Under the pieces are notes generated by a model, which ran no database searches, was not told the origin of the DNA, and was given only the letters and a program-made list of their open reading frames with translations. Position numbers and translations under genes: made by a program. A stretch of DNA of 64,000 nucleotides from Citrobacter freundii (GTDB lineage Bacteria; Bacteroidota; Bacteroidia; Chitinophagales; Chitinophagaceae), in NCBI GenBank assembly GCA_003243445.1, contig QFQQ01000009.1:62001-126000 (forward strand). Reading direction: 5' to 3'. Positions 8,002 through 17,198 of the stretch are shown here, piece after piece. Position 1 is the stretch's first letter, and every line of letters begins with the position of its first letter.

Positions 8002-9426
8002 TCACTCTTTAGGTGCCGGATTTTTTTTCTTCAGATAAAAAAAGACAGGAATACCTGCGGCCGTCAGCACCAGACCAAGCAGTGAATTGATAACGGGCTG
8101 ACGATGGTTGATATAATTGGAAATATCATTCCACAAAGTAACGGTCAGGTAGAATGAAGAAAAGAGTATGAATAAGATCGGAAGCCATGGATAACCCGGC
8201 GCGTTATAAGGTCGCGCTACACCAGTCATTTTTCGTCTCAATATAAAAATACCTGTGGCGCCAAGCGCATACGCGATCCAGGTGATGAATACAAACATAT
8301 CTGCCAGCATATCGAACGAGCCCGACACGATAAATAAACAGGTCCATGCCGCATGCAGCCACAACGCATTGCCGGGTGTAAGAAACCGCGGATCTGTTTT
8401 ACCGGCCCATGAAAAGAAGTTACGGTCCTGCCCCATGGCATAAGTTACGCGACAGGTTGACATCAGGTTGCCGTTCAGTGCGCCCAGTGTACACACAACG
8501 ATCAGGACCGCAACGGTCATGCTTCCTGCATGTCCCCATGCTGCTTCAATGGCATCAACGGCCACAAGCGGTGAAGCCGCCATTTTTTCAACGGGTAATA
8601 CATACAGATAGGCCTGGTTGATGAGCAAATAGGTAATAATACAGATCACCATTCCGGTGAGCAGGCTTCGCGGTATATTCTGTTGCGGTTGTTTTATTTC
8701 ACCGGCAACAAACGTGATATTGATCCAGCCATCATAAGCGTAGAACGCACCAGTCATGGCTACAACGAATGCGCTGATCATATTGGTTGGTAAAGATCCT
8801 GTATGCTGATAAAAATTTGCGGTGCTCCCATTGCCAGATGCAAATAAACCGATCGCCAGTGCTCCGATCACGAAAATTTTAACGATGGTAGACAGTAATT
8901 GAAATTTACTGCCTGCATTCACGCTTCTGTAATTGATCCAGGTAAACAACAACACGAGTATAACTGCGATGGCTTTCACCCCGATATCCTGCAGCGGAAA
9001 AAGATCGCCGATAAAAGGAATATGGAGCCTGAACGATCGTACGATAGCATCATCAAGCTGCGGAAGATGCAGAAAGTAATTTACATATCGTGCGCATACA
9101 AACGATATGGCCGCAACGGCAGCCGTATTGATGACGGCGAATGCAGCCCATCCATAAATGAAAGCGGTGAAGTTGCCGAACATCTTCCTGAAGAAGACAT
9201 AGATCCCTCCTGTTTCGGGAATGGCAGCACCAAGTTCCGCATAGATCAATGCTCCGCAAAGCGAGAATAAGCCTGCCACCAGCCAGACGATTGCGAGCCA
9301 CACGGGTGAACCCAGTTGTGCGGCCATCGATGCGGGTTTTACAAACACAGCCGACCCGACGATGCTTCCGGCGATAATGGAGGTGGCCGCCCAGAAGCCG
9401 ATCTTTTTGGTTAGGGATGATGACAT
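8002..9426 (-). CDS. APC family amino acid permease
   Basis: The protein has 474 residues with about twelve membrane helices. The first helix contains GSIVGSAVFVKPA, the broken-helix substrate motif of the APC superfamily, followed by YAELGAAIPETGGIYVFFRKMFG, a strongly conserved APC/LAT block. Later WINITFVAGEIKQPQQNIPRSL is typical of the LAT-type subgroup. It probably imports or exchanges amino acids at the inner membrane; the specific substrate is not readable. TATCTTCC on the minus strand (9437-9444) is a possible weak -7 box. Confidence 0.85.
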   Translation of the reverse strand: MSSSLTKKIGFWAATSIIAGSIVGSAVFVKPASMAAQLGSPVWLAIVWLVAGLFSLCGALIYAELGAAIPETGGIYVFFRKMFGNFTAFIYGWAAFAVINTAAVAAISFVCARYVNYFLHLPQLDDAIVRSFRLHIPFIGDLFPLQDIGVKAIAVILVLLFTWINYRSVNAGSKFQLLSTIVKIFVIGALAIGLFASGNGSTANFYQHTGSLPTNMISAFVVAMTGAFYAYDGWINITFVAGEIKQPQQNIPRSLLTGMVICIITYLLINQAYLYVLPVEKMAASPLVAVDAIEAAWGHAGSMTVAVLIVVCTLGALNGNLMSTCRVTYAMGQDRNFFSWAGKTDPRFLTPGNALWLHAAWTCLFIVSGSFDMLADMFVFITWIAYALGATGIFILRRKMTGVARPYNAPGYPWLPILFILFSSFYLTVTLWNDISNYINHRQPVINSLLGLVLTAAGIPVFFYLKKKNPAPKE

Positions 9427-9465
9427 TGAAAAAGGAAGATAGCCAAGCTCTGCCTATAAACAAAA

Positions 9466-9486
9466 AGCTCCGCTTTGGGCGGAGCT
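9466..9486 (-). terminator. Intrinsic terminator, minus strand
   Basis: AGCTCCGC (9466-9473) pairs perfectly with GCGGAGCT (9479-9486) around a five-base loop, and on the minus strand a T5 tract follows. It lies upstream of the APC permease and terminates whatever is transcribed leftward across 9487-9784, which otherwise contains no clear gene. Confidence 0.75.
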
Positions 9487-9784
9487 AACTCATTTGTTTT
9501 CTGGTTTCAACCCGAATATCCAGCATTCCTGGACATACCTGCAGCCCGGATACAAGATCTTTCCCGCAGGATTAACAGGTAAAAAGGTAGGAAAATGGAT
9601 CAGCCAGAATCAGAATAATGTTAAGAGCTATGGTTGCGGGCACCAAGATAAAAAGAAGATTTTAAGAAAGCAAGAGTATACACCTAGAAAATTCTCAAAT
9701 ATGTATTGGATGCGGAGCATGAACCGGGAGGCTGCCAGTAAAAAAACAAACGTCATTCTTCTATAAGGCAGATCCGGCATCAAT
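9487..9784 (-). other. Gap with a possible decayed small coding region
   Basis: No intact gene is convincing here. On the minus strand one frame is open for 39 codons (9609-9490), contains Pro/Gly/Cys-rich text such as PAGKILYPGCRYVQECW, and stops a few bases before the terminator at 9466-9486. Further upstream the same frame gives a Met-started 43-codon stretch ending in WCPQP, but two stop codons separate the two parts. The terminator with no gene in front of it and this composition fit a small gene that has decayed. Chance is not excluded. Confidence 0.25.
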
Positions 9785-9820
9785 AAAAAAGAAACCTTCC
9801 GTTCAGAAGGTTTCTTTTTA
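9785..9820. terminator. Bidirectional intrinsic terminator after the ABC-F gene
   Basis: GAAACCTTC (9791-9799) and GAAGGTTTC (9806-9814) pair around CGTTCA, flanked by A6 and T5 tracts so both strands give a hairpin followed by U. It lies about 115 bp beyond the minus-strand ABC-F stop codon and is the likely end of that transcript. Confidence 0.8.
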
Positions 9821-9934
9821 TCAATTACGCTTATTGGCCGGGTATTGTGGTTATGGAGATCTTTTTACCAGCAATTCGTTTCTCAAGTACGATCTTTTAT
9901 TTAAAAGTCAAACCCCTATCCTGGCCTTCTGCCC

Positions 9935-11560
9935 TTATTTGTACATTTCTTCTTTCAGCGTCTTCACCCTGTCATCCGCCAGGTATTCATCAAATGTCAT
10001 CAGGCGGTCGATGATGCCGCGTGGCGTCAGTTCGATGATGCGGTTGGCAACGGTTTGCATGAAGGTATGGTCATGGCTGGTCAGCAGAACGATCCCTTTG
10101 TATTCAGTACATTGTTCGTTGAAGCTTTGGATACTTTCCAGATCGAGGTGGTTGGTCGGCTGATCAAGCAGGATCACGTTGGGATTCTGCAGCATCATGC
10201 GGCTGAGCATACAGCGTACTTTTTCACCACCACTCAGTACGTTTGTTTTCTTTTGTACATCATCGCCACTGAAGAGCATCTTACCTAGGAAACCACGAAG
10301 GAATGGCTCATCCACATCCGTAACATGCGGCGGTACATACTGACGCAACCAATCCATCAGGTTCAGATCTCCTTTGAAGAATTCGCTGTTCTCCTGCGGC
10401 AGATACGCATGTGTAACGGTTGTTCCCCATTCATAAGAACCACTGTCTGCTGTACGGTTTGCCGTAATGATATCAAAGAAAGCAGTTACCGCCAGCGGGT
10501 CACGGCTAAGGATGGCGATCTTATCTCCTTTATTAACGGTGAAAGTAGCGTCTTTGAAAAGTACACGGCCATCAACAGATGAAGTCAGCTTTTCAACGTT
10601 CAGGATCTGGTTGCCCACTTCACGCAGTTGCTGGAAGATGATACCCGGATACTTGCGATAGCTTGGTTCGATCTCTTCAATCGTGAGTTTCTCCAATGCT
10701 TTCTTACGCGAAGTTGCCTGCTTGCTCTTTGATGCGTTTGCACTAAAGCGCGCAATGAAGTCAAGCAATGCCTGGCGCTTCTCTTCTACTTTTTTGTTCT
10801 TATCATTCACCTGGCGGGCCATCAATTGAGAGGACTGATACCAGAATGTATAGTTACCTGTAAAGATCTTAACCTTCTGACGGTCGACATCGGCCACGTG
10901 AGTACATACCGCATCAAGAAAGTGACGGTCGTGGCTCACTACAAGTACGATGTTCTCGTAATCAGCCAGAAAGTTTTCCAGCCAGCTGATGGTTTCGATA
11001 TCCAGACCGTTGGTAGGCTCATCGAGCAGGAGGATGTCCGGATTGCCAAACAATGCCTGTGCAAGCAATACCCGTACTTTGAATGTAGAAGGAATGTCTT
11101 TCATTAAGGCCTGATGGAATTCTTCTTTTACACCTAGTTCGCTTAGCAGCATAGCTGCATCGCTTTCCGCTGTGTAACCGCCCATTTCGCCAAACTCGCC
11201 TTCCAGCTCGCCTGCACGCAGTCCGTCTTCCTCAGTGAAATCGGCCAGTGCATAGATCGCTTCGCGCTCTTTTGCTACTTTCCAGAGGCGACTATGGCCC
11301 ATCATTACTGTGTTCAAAACAGTTTCCTCATCAAATTCAAACTGGTTCTGTTTAAGAATAGCCATACGCTCTCCCGGAGTGATATCGATAGAACCCTTGT
11401 TAGGCTCGATCTCGCCGCTCAGTATCTTCAGGAAGGTACTTTTTCCGGCTCCATTCGCTCCGATCACGCCATAGCAATTGCCTTTTGTGAAATTAAGGTT
11501 CACATCTTCAAACAATACCCTTTTTCCGTAGGCCAGTTTGAGGTCTCTTACGCTGATCAT
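9935..11560 (-). CDS. ABC-F family ATPase, YbiT-like, with degenerate second nucleotide-binding domain
   Basis: The 541-residue protein has two ABC domains and no membrane segment, as in the ribosome-associated ABC-F family. NBD1 is intact in Walker A (GANGAGKST, 34-42) and Walker B (LLLDEPTNGLD, with Asp180-Glu181), with the loose signature IPSTFKVRVLLAQA seen in YbiT relatives. The linker (about 240-310) is charged. NBD2 keeps the signature LSGGEK (442-447) but has LSRDPLAVTAF where Walker A should be (351-361), and Gln467 where the catalytic Glu is expected (LLDQPTNHLD). One of the two composite sites therefore looks unable to hydrolyse ATP. Its exact role on the ribosome is not known from sequence. 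Confidence 0.9.
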   Translation of the reverse strand: MISVRDLKLAYGKRVLFEDVNLNFTKGNCYGVIGANGAGKSTFLKILSGEIEPNKGSIDITPGERMAILKQNQFEFDEETVLNTVMMGHSRLWKVAKEREAIYALADFTEEDGLRAGELEGEFGEMGGYTAESDAAMLLSELGVKEEFHQALMKDIPSTFKVRVLLAQALFGNPDILLLDEPTNGLDIETISWLENFLADYENIVLVVSHDRHFLDAVCTHVADVDRQKVKIFTGNYTFWYQSSQLMARQVNDKNKKVEEKRQALLDFIARFSANASKSKQATSRKKALEKLTIEEIEPSYRKYPGIIFQQLREVGNQILNVEKLTSSVDGRVLFKDATFTVNKGDKIAILSRDPLAVTAFFDIITANRTADSGSYEWGTTVTHAYLPQENSEFFKGDLNLMDWLRQYVPPHVTDVDEPFLRGFLGKMLFSGDDVQKKTNVLSGGEKVRCMLSRMMLQNPNVILLDQPTNHLDLESIQSFNEQCTEYKGIVLLTSHDHTFMQTVANRIIELTPRGIIDRLMTFDEYLADDRVKTLKEEMYK

Positions 11561-11583
11561 TACTGTTAGTGATTTTGAAGCCG

Positions 11584-11591
11584 CAAAGGTA
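11584..11591 (-). promoter_or_regulatory. -7 box of the ABC-F gene (TACCTTTG)
   Basis: On the minus strand TACCTTTG is an exact TAnnTTTG match, 23 bp before the ATG of the ABC-F gene. I do not see a clear TTTG at -33; that position lies within the family C element that ends at 11601. Confidence 0.6.
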
Positions 11592-11600
11592 CGGCATTAA

Positions 11601-11735
11601 GGCGGATTTTCGATGACCGATGTTCGATGATCGATGTGCGGACTCCCGGTCGAAATTTAATCCAAACCGGCCTGATTTCCTTTCAAATATTGTTTCGAAA
11701 AAATCGAGATCGACCATCGACCATCGACCCTCCCG
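11601..11735. repeat. Intergenic inverted repeat, family C
   Basis: Left arm 11601-11642 consists of CGATGACCGATGTTCGATG-type words; right arm 11704-11734 is the reverse complement with CGACCATCGACCATCGA. The spacer is 61 nt. It separates the ABC-F promoter from the terminator of the protease gene. The tail CCTCCCGGGCAT after the right arm recurs at 55389-55400 after a CGAACATCGC relic. Confidence 0.75.
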
Positions 11736-11752
11736 GGCATCGACTCACAAAA

Positions 11753-11780
11753 AATCCCGCCTGTTCTCACAGACGGGATT
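11753..11780 (-). terminator. Intrinsic terminator of the secreted protease gene
   Basis: AATCCCG and CTGT on the left pair with ACAG and CGGGATT on the right, with one mismatch between the two helices and a TCTC loop. On the minus strand a run of six T follows directly. It lies 27 bp past the stop of the 1138-residue protease. Confidence 0.85.
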
Positions 11781-11806
11781 GCTATAGCAGGTTGGTATGT
11801 CGGGAC

Positions 11807-14800
11807 TTAGTAAATCATCACTTTTCCTTCGGTGATCTTTTTGCCGGTGCCATCCCCGATCACAACGTAATAGATGCCTTTCGCGCTGCCGCGGAGGTTG
11901 ATATTGTGAAGGGTGTATGGTCCGTTTACGTTGAGCTGGGCACTATACACCTGCTGGCCGCGGGTGTCGTAAATGGCCAGGGTCTGCCTGCCTGCGGTAC
12001 CGGTGCTGTTGTAATAGGAAACGGTGAAGCGACCGTCATTTGGTGTCGGGAAAATGAACAGGTTGGTGCTTGCTGTTGCGCCAATAGCCAGCACGTTCGA
12101 TTTGTTATTACATCCCGTAGTCGGATTGATAATGCTTACCTGGTAATTGCCTACCTCAACGGAATCCACGAGATAGCTTGTGCCGTTGATACCAGCCAGT
12201 ATCTGTTCGTCCCTGGTCCACGAAATATTGAAACCGGTCGGTGCAGGCGTGATCGCCGCACTGATGGTTGTTGTCTGCCCGGGCAGCAGATTTATCAGTG
12301 GAGATGCCGACAACTGAACGGTTGGCCTTGCATTGACCGTTAGTGTTACTGCGTTGGTGACCGCAGGAGCTGTACATGTCGCACTTGACAGTAATGCACG
12401 ATACAGGTAGTTGTTCATTGAAGAAGCAACATTGCTCACGGCAAGGGTGGCCGTTGTCGCTCCCGTATAATTGGTGCCGTTGACAACATTGGTAAATGAT
12501 GTACCGCCGTTAGTGCTGACCTGCCATTGATAGATCACCGGTATTGTGCTTGTTCCCGCAGTGGTAAAGGTCACATTGCCGGTTTCACAGATAGTGACGT
12601 TTGAAGGCTGTGTGCTGATGGTAACCGGTGCGATCACAGTGAGAACGGCCGCAGTTGATGTGATAGATTGTGAGCAGGTACCATTTACCTGAACACGGTA
12701 ACGATAACCGTTCATGTCAATGCCCGGCGCTGAAACCGTATAGGTCGCGGCATTGTTCACTCCCGGCGCTGCGCTGTAACTTGTTCCGCCGTTCGTGCTC
12801 AGTTGCCATTGATAGCTTACCACGTTGGATGCAGTGACGGATAGCGTAGTATTTGACCCGATACAGGTCGATACAGATTGAGGCTGTGCGCTGATTGCTG
12901 GTGGCGTTAACGATTGAACCGTAAATGTCAGTTGTCTTGTTTTCACTACAGCACCTGCTGCACCTGTGATAGTGATCACGTAGGATGTACCAGCAGTCAA
13001 TGTGTTTACATTGTTCAATGTTACAACTGAACTGTTGCCAGGCGTAACAGGATTTGTTCCGAATGTAACGGTTGTGCCTGCGGGAACACCCGATGCTGTC
13101 AGATTAACCGGTGTATTAAAGCCAAGGCTTGAGCTTGTACCCAGCGTAATTGAAGCTGAGGTTTGTGTACAGGTAATGATCGCTGGTGCCGGGTTATCAA
13201 AGTTGAATTCAGGACCGGTGATATTGAAGTTTGTATTAGATATATCAAAGAAGATATTGCCTACCGCTTCGATCTTGACGCGTGCCTGGGAGCTGACTGT
13301 TGCCGGTAAATGCACCTGTTCGGATCCGTCGTTCGGAGTGCTGGCCAACAGCACTGTGGGGAAAGTCTGACCACCATCGTAGGACAGTGATATTTTCACA
13401 TTTGTACAGCTGATAGGTGCTGCATTGGACCCTGCTACATCCCAGGTGATCGTTTGATCGGTATCGGCACCCCAGGAAACAACTGAGTTAGGACTTGTTA
13501 CCCGGAAGGGGCCCGTGTTCTGTGGAATTGCCAGTTGCATATCATCATCCCTCGTTCCTCCACCACCCGGATGATTATCCCTTACAGTGAAGCGGAAAGT
13601 CAGCAGCCTGTTGTTGTTACCAGAGGATGGTATTGCCAGCGTTGCTGGCAGGAGTTCCCATGTTGATGCGTTACCATTATTCAGGATGTCGCTCAGTTGC
13701 GGAAATGTTCTTGATGGGGACGCGTTGTAGGGGCGGGATCTGAAGAAAGGGCCTACAAGGGAACCGGCCACTGGTCTGGTCTGAGCGGCCTGCGCGTCAT
13801 TGAATTGCTCCCAGGTATAAGACAGGACATCTGTTGCATTGGCGTCACTGCCTGTGCCTGTCAGGGTGAACGGAGTACCGGCCGGGATCGTGTAATCGGG
13901 GCCAGCATTGGCTGTTGGAATGCTGTTGCCTGTATTGGTGACTACAGCACAAGATCCACCGGCAGCGCCTTTTATATAATCAGTGATCTGTTCGATGCTC
14001 GCCGCATGGAAATAATCATCAGAGTGCGCCTGAACATCCGCTGCGCCGGTAATGCCCGCATATCCCATGATCGTGCTTCCGCTGCCTGGCTCCATCTGCA
14101 CGGTAGATCCGGATTCAATTCCAAAAGAGAAGGTATGATTTGCACCGAACTGGTGACCCATTTCATGCGTGGTATAATCAACCACGAAGGGATCCCCTTC
14201 TGGCTCAACGTGCGAGGTAAAAGCGCTTCCTTTCATACCGGATGTGCAAACGCAGCCGATACAACCCGCATTACCATTATTGTCGCCGGAACTTGCTACC
14301 CGGTGCACGAGGTGACCTATATCATAATTAGCATCTCCGATCACGTTGTCGATAGTCTGCTGGGTTTTAGTATTCCACTCATTCAGCCAGGGATCCGTGG
14401 CCGCATTAAGATAAATGATCGCATCATTATTCCCGATCAGGTTCATGTGGATGCCAAAGTCGCGCTCATAGATGCCATTTGTTCTGTTGAGCAAAGTCAC
14501 CATTGCCGCAAGGACTTTTGTTTTGCGCTGTGCATCTGTTGTTTCGGAGCCATTAAGGAAATAAGCAGCGTATTCACCTGTACAGGCAAGCGCCAGTCTG
14601 TAAGTGCGGAGTTTTCCATCATCTGCTCCCCTTCCGGTGATCAGTGCCGGCGATGGCAGGTCCAGTGTTTTTTGTGCGGCGTCCGGAGTAAGACATTTGA
14701 AATCTGTCTTATAGTTAACAATATCTTTTCTGGAGAATACCACATAATATTTTCCATCCCGGTCAACGGGATCGATATACATGGTCTTCTTTGTAGCGGA

Positions 14801-15223
14801 TAAAACCATGGCATGAAACCCACGCAGAGAATAATCAAAATAAACGGTAGAAGCAGGATCGTCAATTCCCTGGCCAAAATAAGTTTTGATCCCGGGATAT
14901 TTTGCAGCGAGAGCAGGATCCATTACTGGCGATTCAACAGCCTTGAAGCGGATCGGATTGCCGTCGGAGTCCGGGATGGTGATCACAAAAGAAGAGGATT
15001 CTGCCGGTACTTTGGAACGTAAAGGCGCAGCTTTTAATCCTTCCTGCATCGTGTTCTCATTTAACTGAAAGATCCTATAAGTCTCCGGTTTGTATTTTCC
15101 GGAAAAGAGATCCTTACCTGTACTGCTTTCATTCACTTCTTTCCAGTTGTTTTGGGCAAACAGTATGGATGAACAAAAAGACAAACTCAGGCACAACGCT
15201 GCATTCAGGTAGATTTTCCTCAT
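11807..15223 (-). CDS. Secreted reprolysin-type zinc metalloprotease with T9SS sorting domain
   Basis: The protein has 1138 residues. A signal peptide ends at about 24 (SILFAQ). The propeptide-like region runs to about 200. The metzincin catalytic site HEMGHQFGANH is at 353-363, with a Met-turn IMGYAG at 385-390, so two zinc-binding His, the Glu base and a third His are present. Next come a PKD/Ig-like domain (TANAGPDYTIPAGT, from about 435), a segment with SPNSVVSWGADTDQTITW, and Ig-like repeats with SVSTCIGSNTTLSV. The last 80 residues, starting NLFIFPTPNDGRF and ending KVMIY, match a type A C-terminal sorting domain for type IX secretion. It is probably released or anchored at the cell surface and degrades protein; the target is unknown. 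Its end has a strong terminator. Confidence 0.9.
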   Translation of the reverse strand: MRKIYLNAALCLSLSFCSSILFAQNNWKEVNESSTGKDLFSGKYKPETYRIFQLNENTMQEGLKAAPLRSKVPAESSSFVITIPDSDGNPIRFKAVESPVMDPALAAKYPGIKTYFGQGIDDPASTVYFDYSLRGFHAMVLSATKKTMYIDPVDRDGKYYVVFSRKDIVNYKTDFKCLTPDAAQKTLDLPSPALITGRGADDGKLRTYRLALACTGEYAAYFLNGSETTDAQRKTKVLAAMVTLLNRTNGIYERDFGIHMNLIGNNDAIIYLNAATDPWLNEWNTKTQQTIDNVIGDANYDIGHLVHRVASSGDNNGNAGCIGCVCTSGMKGSAFTSHVEPEGDPFVVDYTTHEMGHQFGANHTFSFGIESGSTVQMEPGSGSTIMGYAGITGAADVQAHSDDYFHAASIEQITDYIKGAAGGSCAVVTNTGNSIPTANAGPDYTIPAGTPFTLTGTGSDANATDVLSYTWEQFNDAQAAQTRPVAGSLVGPFFRSRPYNASPSRTFPQLSDILNNGNASTWELLPATLAIPSSGNNNRLLTFRFTVRDNHPGGGGTRDDDMQLAIPQNTGPFRVTSPNSVVSWGADTDQTITWDVAGSNAAPISCTNVKISLSYDGGQTFPTVLLASTPNDGSEQVHLPATVSSQARVKIEAVGNIFFDISNTNFNITGPEFNFDNPAPAIITCTQTSASITLGTSSSLGFNTPVNLTASGVPAGTTVTFGTNPVTPGNSSVVTLNNVNTLTAGTSYVITITGAAGAVVKTRQLTFTVQSLTPPAISAQPQSVSTCIGSNTTLSVTASNVVSYQWQLSTNGGTSYSAAPGVNNAATYTVSAPGIDMNGYRYRVQVNGTCSQSITSTAAVLTVIAPVTISTQPSNVTICETGNVTFTTAGTSTIPVIYQWQVSTNGGTSFTNVVNGTNYTGATTATLAVSNVASSMNNYLYRALLSSATCTAPAVTNAVTLTVNARPTVQLSASPLINLLPGQTTTISAAITPAPTGFNISWTRDEQILAGINGTSYLVDSVEVGNYQVSIINPTTGCNNKSNVLAIGATASTNLFIFPTPNDGRFTVSYYNSTGTAGRQTLAIYDTRGQQVYSAQLNVNGPYTLHNINLRGSAKGIYYVVIGDGTGKKITEGKVMIY

Positions 15224-15295
15224 AAACGTCAGAAATTGATTTAGGGATTAGGTTTCTAAAAATATTGATAATTCCCTGCTGTACAAAATGAAAAA

Positions 15296-15323
15296 TCCCG
15301 TTCCGGGCAAATGCGGGACGGGA
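15296..15323 (-). terminator. Intrinsic terminator of the groES-groEL transcript
   Basis: TCCCGTTCCG (15296-15305) and CGGGACGGGA (15314-15323) form a ten-base stem with one wobble and an eight-base loop; on the minus strand a T5 run follows. It lies about 150 bp past the groL stop, beyond the family E element. Confidence 0.75.
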
Positions 15324-15338
15324 GCTGATAAGAGGATG

Positions 15339-15448
15339 GGTTTAAAAGTTTAAAGGTTTAAAAGTTTAAAGGTTTACGGCTGGAACAGCTGCGTTGTCGG
15401 CAGAATTCCGGCTTTTAAACCTTTAAACAATTAAACCTTTAAACTTTA
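15339..15448. repeat. Intergenic inverted repeat, family E (GTTTAAAGGTTTAAAA words)
   Basis: The left arm (15339-15376) repeats GTTTAAAAGTTTAAAG words; the right arm (15413-15448) repeats TTTAAACCTTTAAAC, its reverse complement. The spacer is 36 nt. It sits between the groL stop and the intrinsic terminator, so it is probably in the 3-prime untranslated part of the groESL mRNA. Confidence 0.8.
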
Positions 15449-15473
15449 TATTACGAACCTGAAGTGGCCGGGA

Positions 15474-17111
15474 TTAATAGCCCATTCCACCCATATCAGG
15501 AGCTCCATGAGAATGAGGAGCTTCTTCTTTTTTAGGTTTGTCGGCGATCACGCACTCAGTTGTCAGCAACATGCCGGCAATAGAAGCAGCGTTTTCGAGT
15601 GCGATACGGGTCACTTTAGTAGGATCGATCACACCAGCTTTCAGCAGGTTTTCGTATTGTTCAGTGCGTGCGTTAAAGCCGAAATCAGCTTTACCTTCTT
15701 TTACTTTCTGAACGATGATAGAACCTTCGAGGCCCGCGTTGCCAACGATCTGGCGCAGTGGCTCTTCGAGCGCTCTTTTCACGATCGCCATACCAGTTTG
15801 CTCGTCTTCGATCTGGCCACGAACTTTTGCTTCCAGTGATTCAACGGCACGGATATAAGCGATACCACCACCAGGAACGATACCTTCTTCAACCGCAGCA
15901 CGTGTTGCATGCAGCGCATCATCCACGCGGTCTTTCTTTTCTTTCATTTCAACTTCTGTAGCAGCACCTACATAAAGTACAGCAACACCACCAGCCAGTT
16001 TAGCCAGGCGCTCCTGTAATTTTTCTTTATCGTAGTCTGAAGTTGTATTCTCGATCTGTGCTTTGATCTGGTTAACACGTGCAGTGATATCAGCTTTTTT
16101 GCCTTTACCGCCTACGATAGTCGTGTTGTCTTTGTCGATAGTAACTGAAGAAGCCTGACCGAGAGAAGTCAGATCAGCACCTTCCAGTTTGTGACCGAGT
16201 TCTTCGCTGATCACTGTACCTGCAGTCAGTGTAGCAATATCAGTCAGCATTTCTTTACGACGGTCACCAAAGCCCGGAGCTTTAACAGCCGCAACTTTAA
16301 TGGTACCACGCAGTTTGTTTACTACGAGTGTAGCCAGTGCTTCACCTTCGAGGTCTTCAGAGATGATCAGCAAAGGACGGCCGCTTTGTGCAACCTTCTC
16401 CAGGATGTGGAGGATATCTTTCATCGCAGAGATCTTCTTGTCGTAGATCAGGATGTAAGGATTTTGCAGTTCAGCTTCCATTTTCTCGCTGTTTGTAACG
16501 AAGTATGGAGAGATATAACCGCGGTCGAATTGCATACCTTCTACTACGTCTACAGTAGTGTCGGTACCTTTTGCTTCTTCAACAGTGATCACGCCTTCTT
16601 TACCAACTTTACCGAACGCTTCAGCGATCAGTTTACCGATGGTTTCATCGTTGTTGGCAGAGATGGTAGCAACCTGCTGGATCTTTTTGCTGTCGCTTCC
16701 AACAGTCTGGCTTTGACCACGGAGATTTTCCACCACCAGGCTAACAGCTTTGTCGATACCTCTTTTGAGGTCCATTGGGTTAGAACCTGCAGCTACCATT
16801 TTCAGTCCTTCGCTGATGATAGCCTGTGCAAGAACAGTAGCGGTAGTAGTACCATCACCAGCGATATCCGCAGTTTTGGAAGCTACTTCTTTTACCATCT
16901 GTGCACCCATATTTTCGATAGGGTCTTCCAGTTCGATCTCTTTTGCTACGGAAACACCGTCTTTAGTAACACCAGGTGCACCGAATTTTTTCTCGATTAC
17001 CACGTTGCGGCCTTTAGGACCGAGGGTAACTTTTACAGCGTTGGCTAACACATCCACGCCTTTTTTCATCTTATTTCTTGCTTCAATATCGAAGAAGAGT
17101 TGCTTTGCCAT
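15474..17111 (-). CDS. groL: Chaperonin GroEL (60 kDa)
   Basis: The 545-residue protein starts MAKQLFFDIEARNKMKKG and contains VTLGPKGRNVVIEKKFG, GDGTTTATVLAQ (ATP site, with the conserved Asp of GDGTTTA) and GGIAYIRA-type C-terminal blocks. The C-terminal tail is HSHGAPDMGGMGY, a short form of the GGM tail. With GroES it forms the double-ring folding chamber in the cytoplasm. It is second in the groES-groL operon, 87 bp after groS. Sequence is fully typical and no duplicate is in the window. Confidence 0.98.
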   Translation of the reverse strand: MAKQLFFDIEARNKMKKGVDVLANAVKVTLGPKGRNVVIEKKFGAPGVTKDGVSVAKEIELEDPIENMGAQMVKEVASKTADIAGDGTTTATVLAQAIISEGLKMVAAGSNPMDLKRGIDKAVSLVVENLRGQSQTVGSDSKKIQQVATISANNDETIGKLIAEAFGKVGKEGVITVEEAKGTDTTVDVVEGMQFDRGYISPYFVTNSEKMEAELQNPYILIYDKKISAMKDILHILEKVAQSGRPLLIISEDLEGEALATLVVNKLRGTIKVAAVKAPGFGDRRKEMLTDIATLTAGTVISEELGHKLEGADLTSLGQASSVTIDKDNTTIVGGKGKKADITARVNQIKAQIENTTSDYDKEKLQERLAKLAGGVAVLYVGAATEVEMKEKKDRVDDALHATRAAVEEGIVPGGGIAYIRAVESLEAKVRGQIEDEQTGMAIVKRALEEPLRQIVGNAGLEGSIIVQKVKEGKADFGFNARTEQYENLLKAGVIDPTKVTRIALENAASIAGMLLTTECVIADKPKKEEAPHSHGAPDMGGMGY

Positions 17112-17198
17112 GTTATGTTGTTTTGTATTTGTGTTTGGAATCAGATAACGGAATTGTATTTGATCCGCTGAAAATTTCGTTGGGGAACGACGTCCGGC

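Noticed and set aside
13805..14803. 332-codon plus-strand frame inside the protease gene
   Set aside because: Antisense shadow of the metalloprotease, whose HExxHxxGxxH site and signal peptide are on the minus strand.
16191..17048. 285-codon frame antisense to groL
   Set aside because: Codon-bias shadow of a highly conserved gene.
15474..17111. CIRCE/HrcA control of groESL
   Set aside because: No TTAGCACTC-N9-GAGTGCTAA inverted repeat is present upstream of groS.
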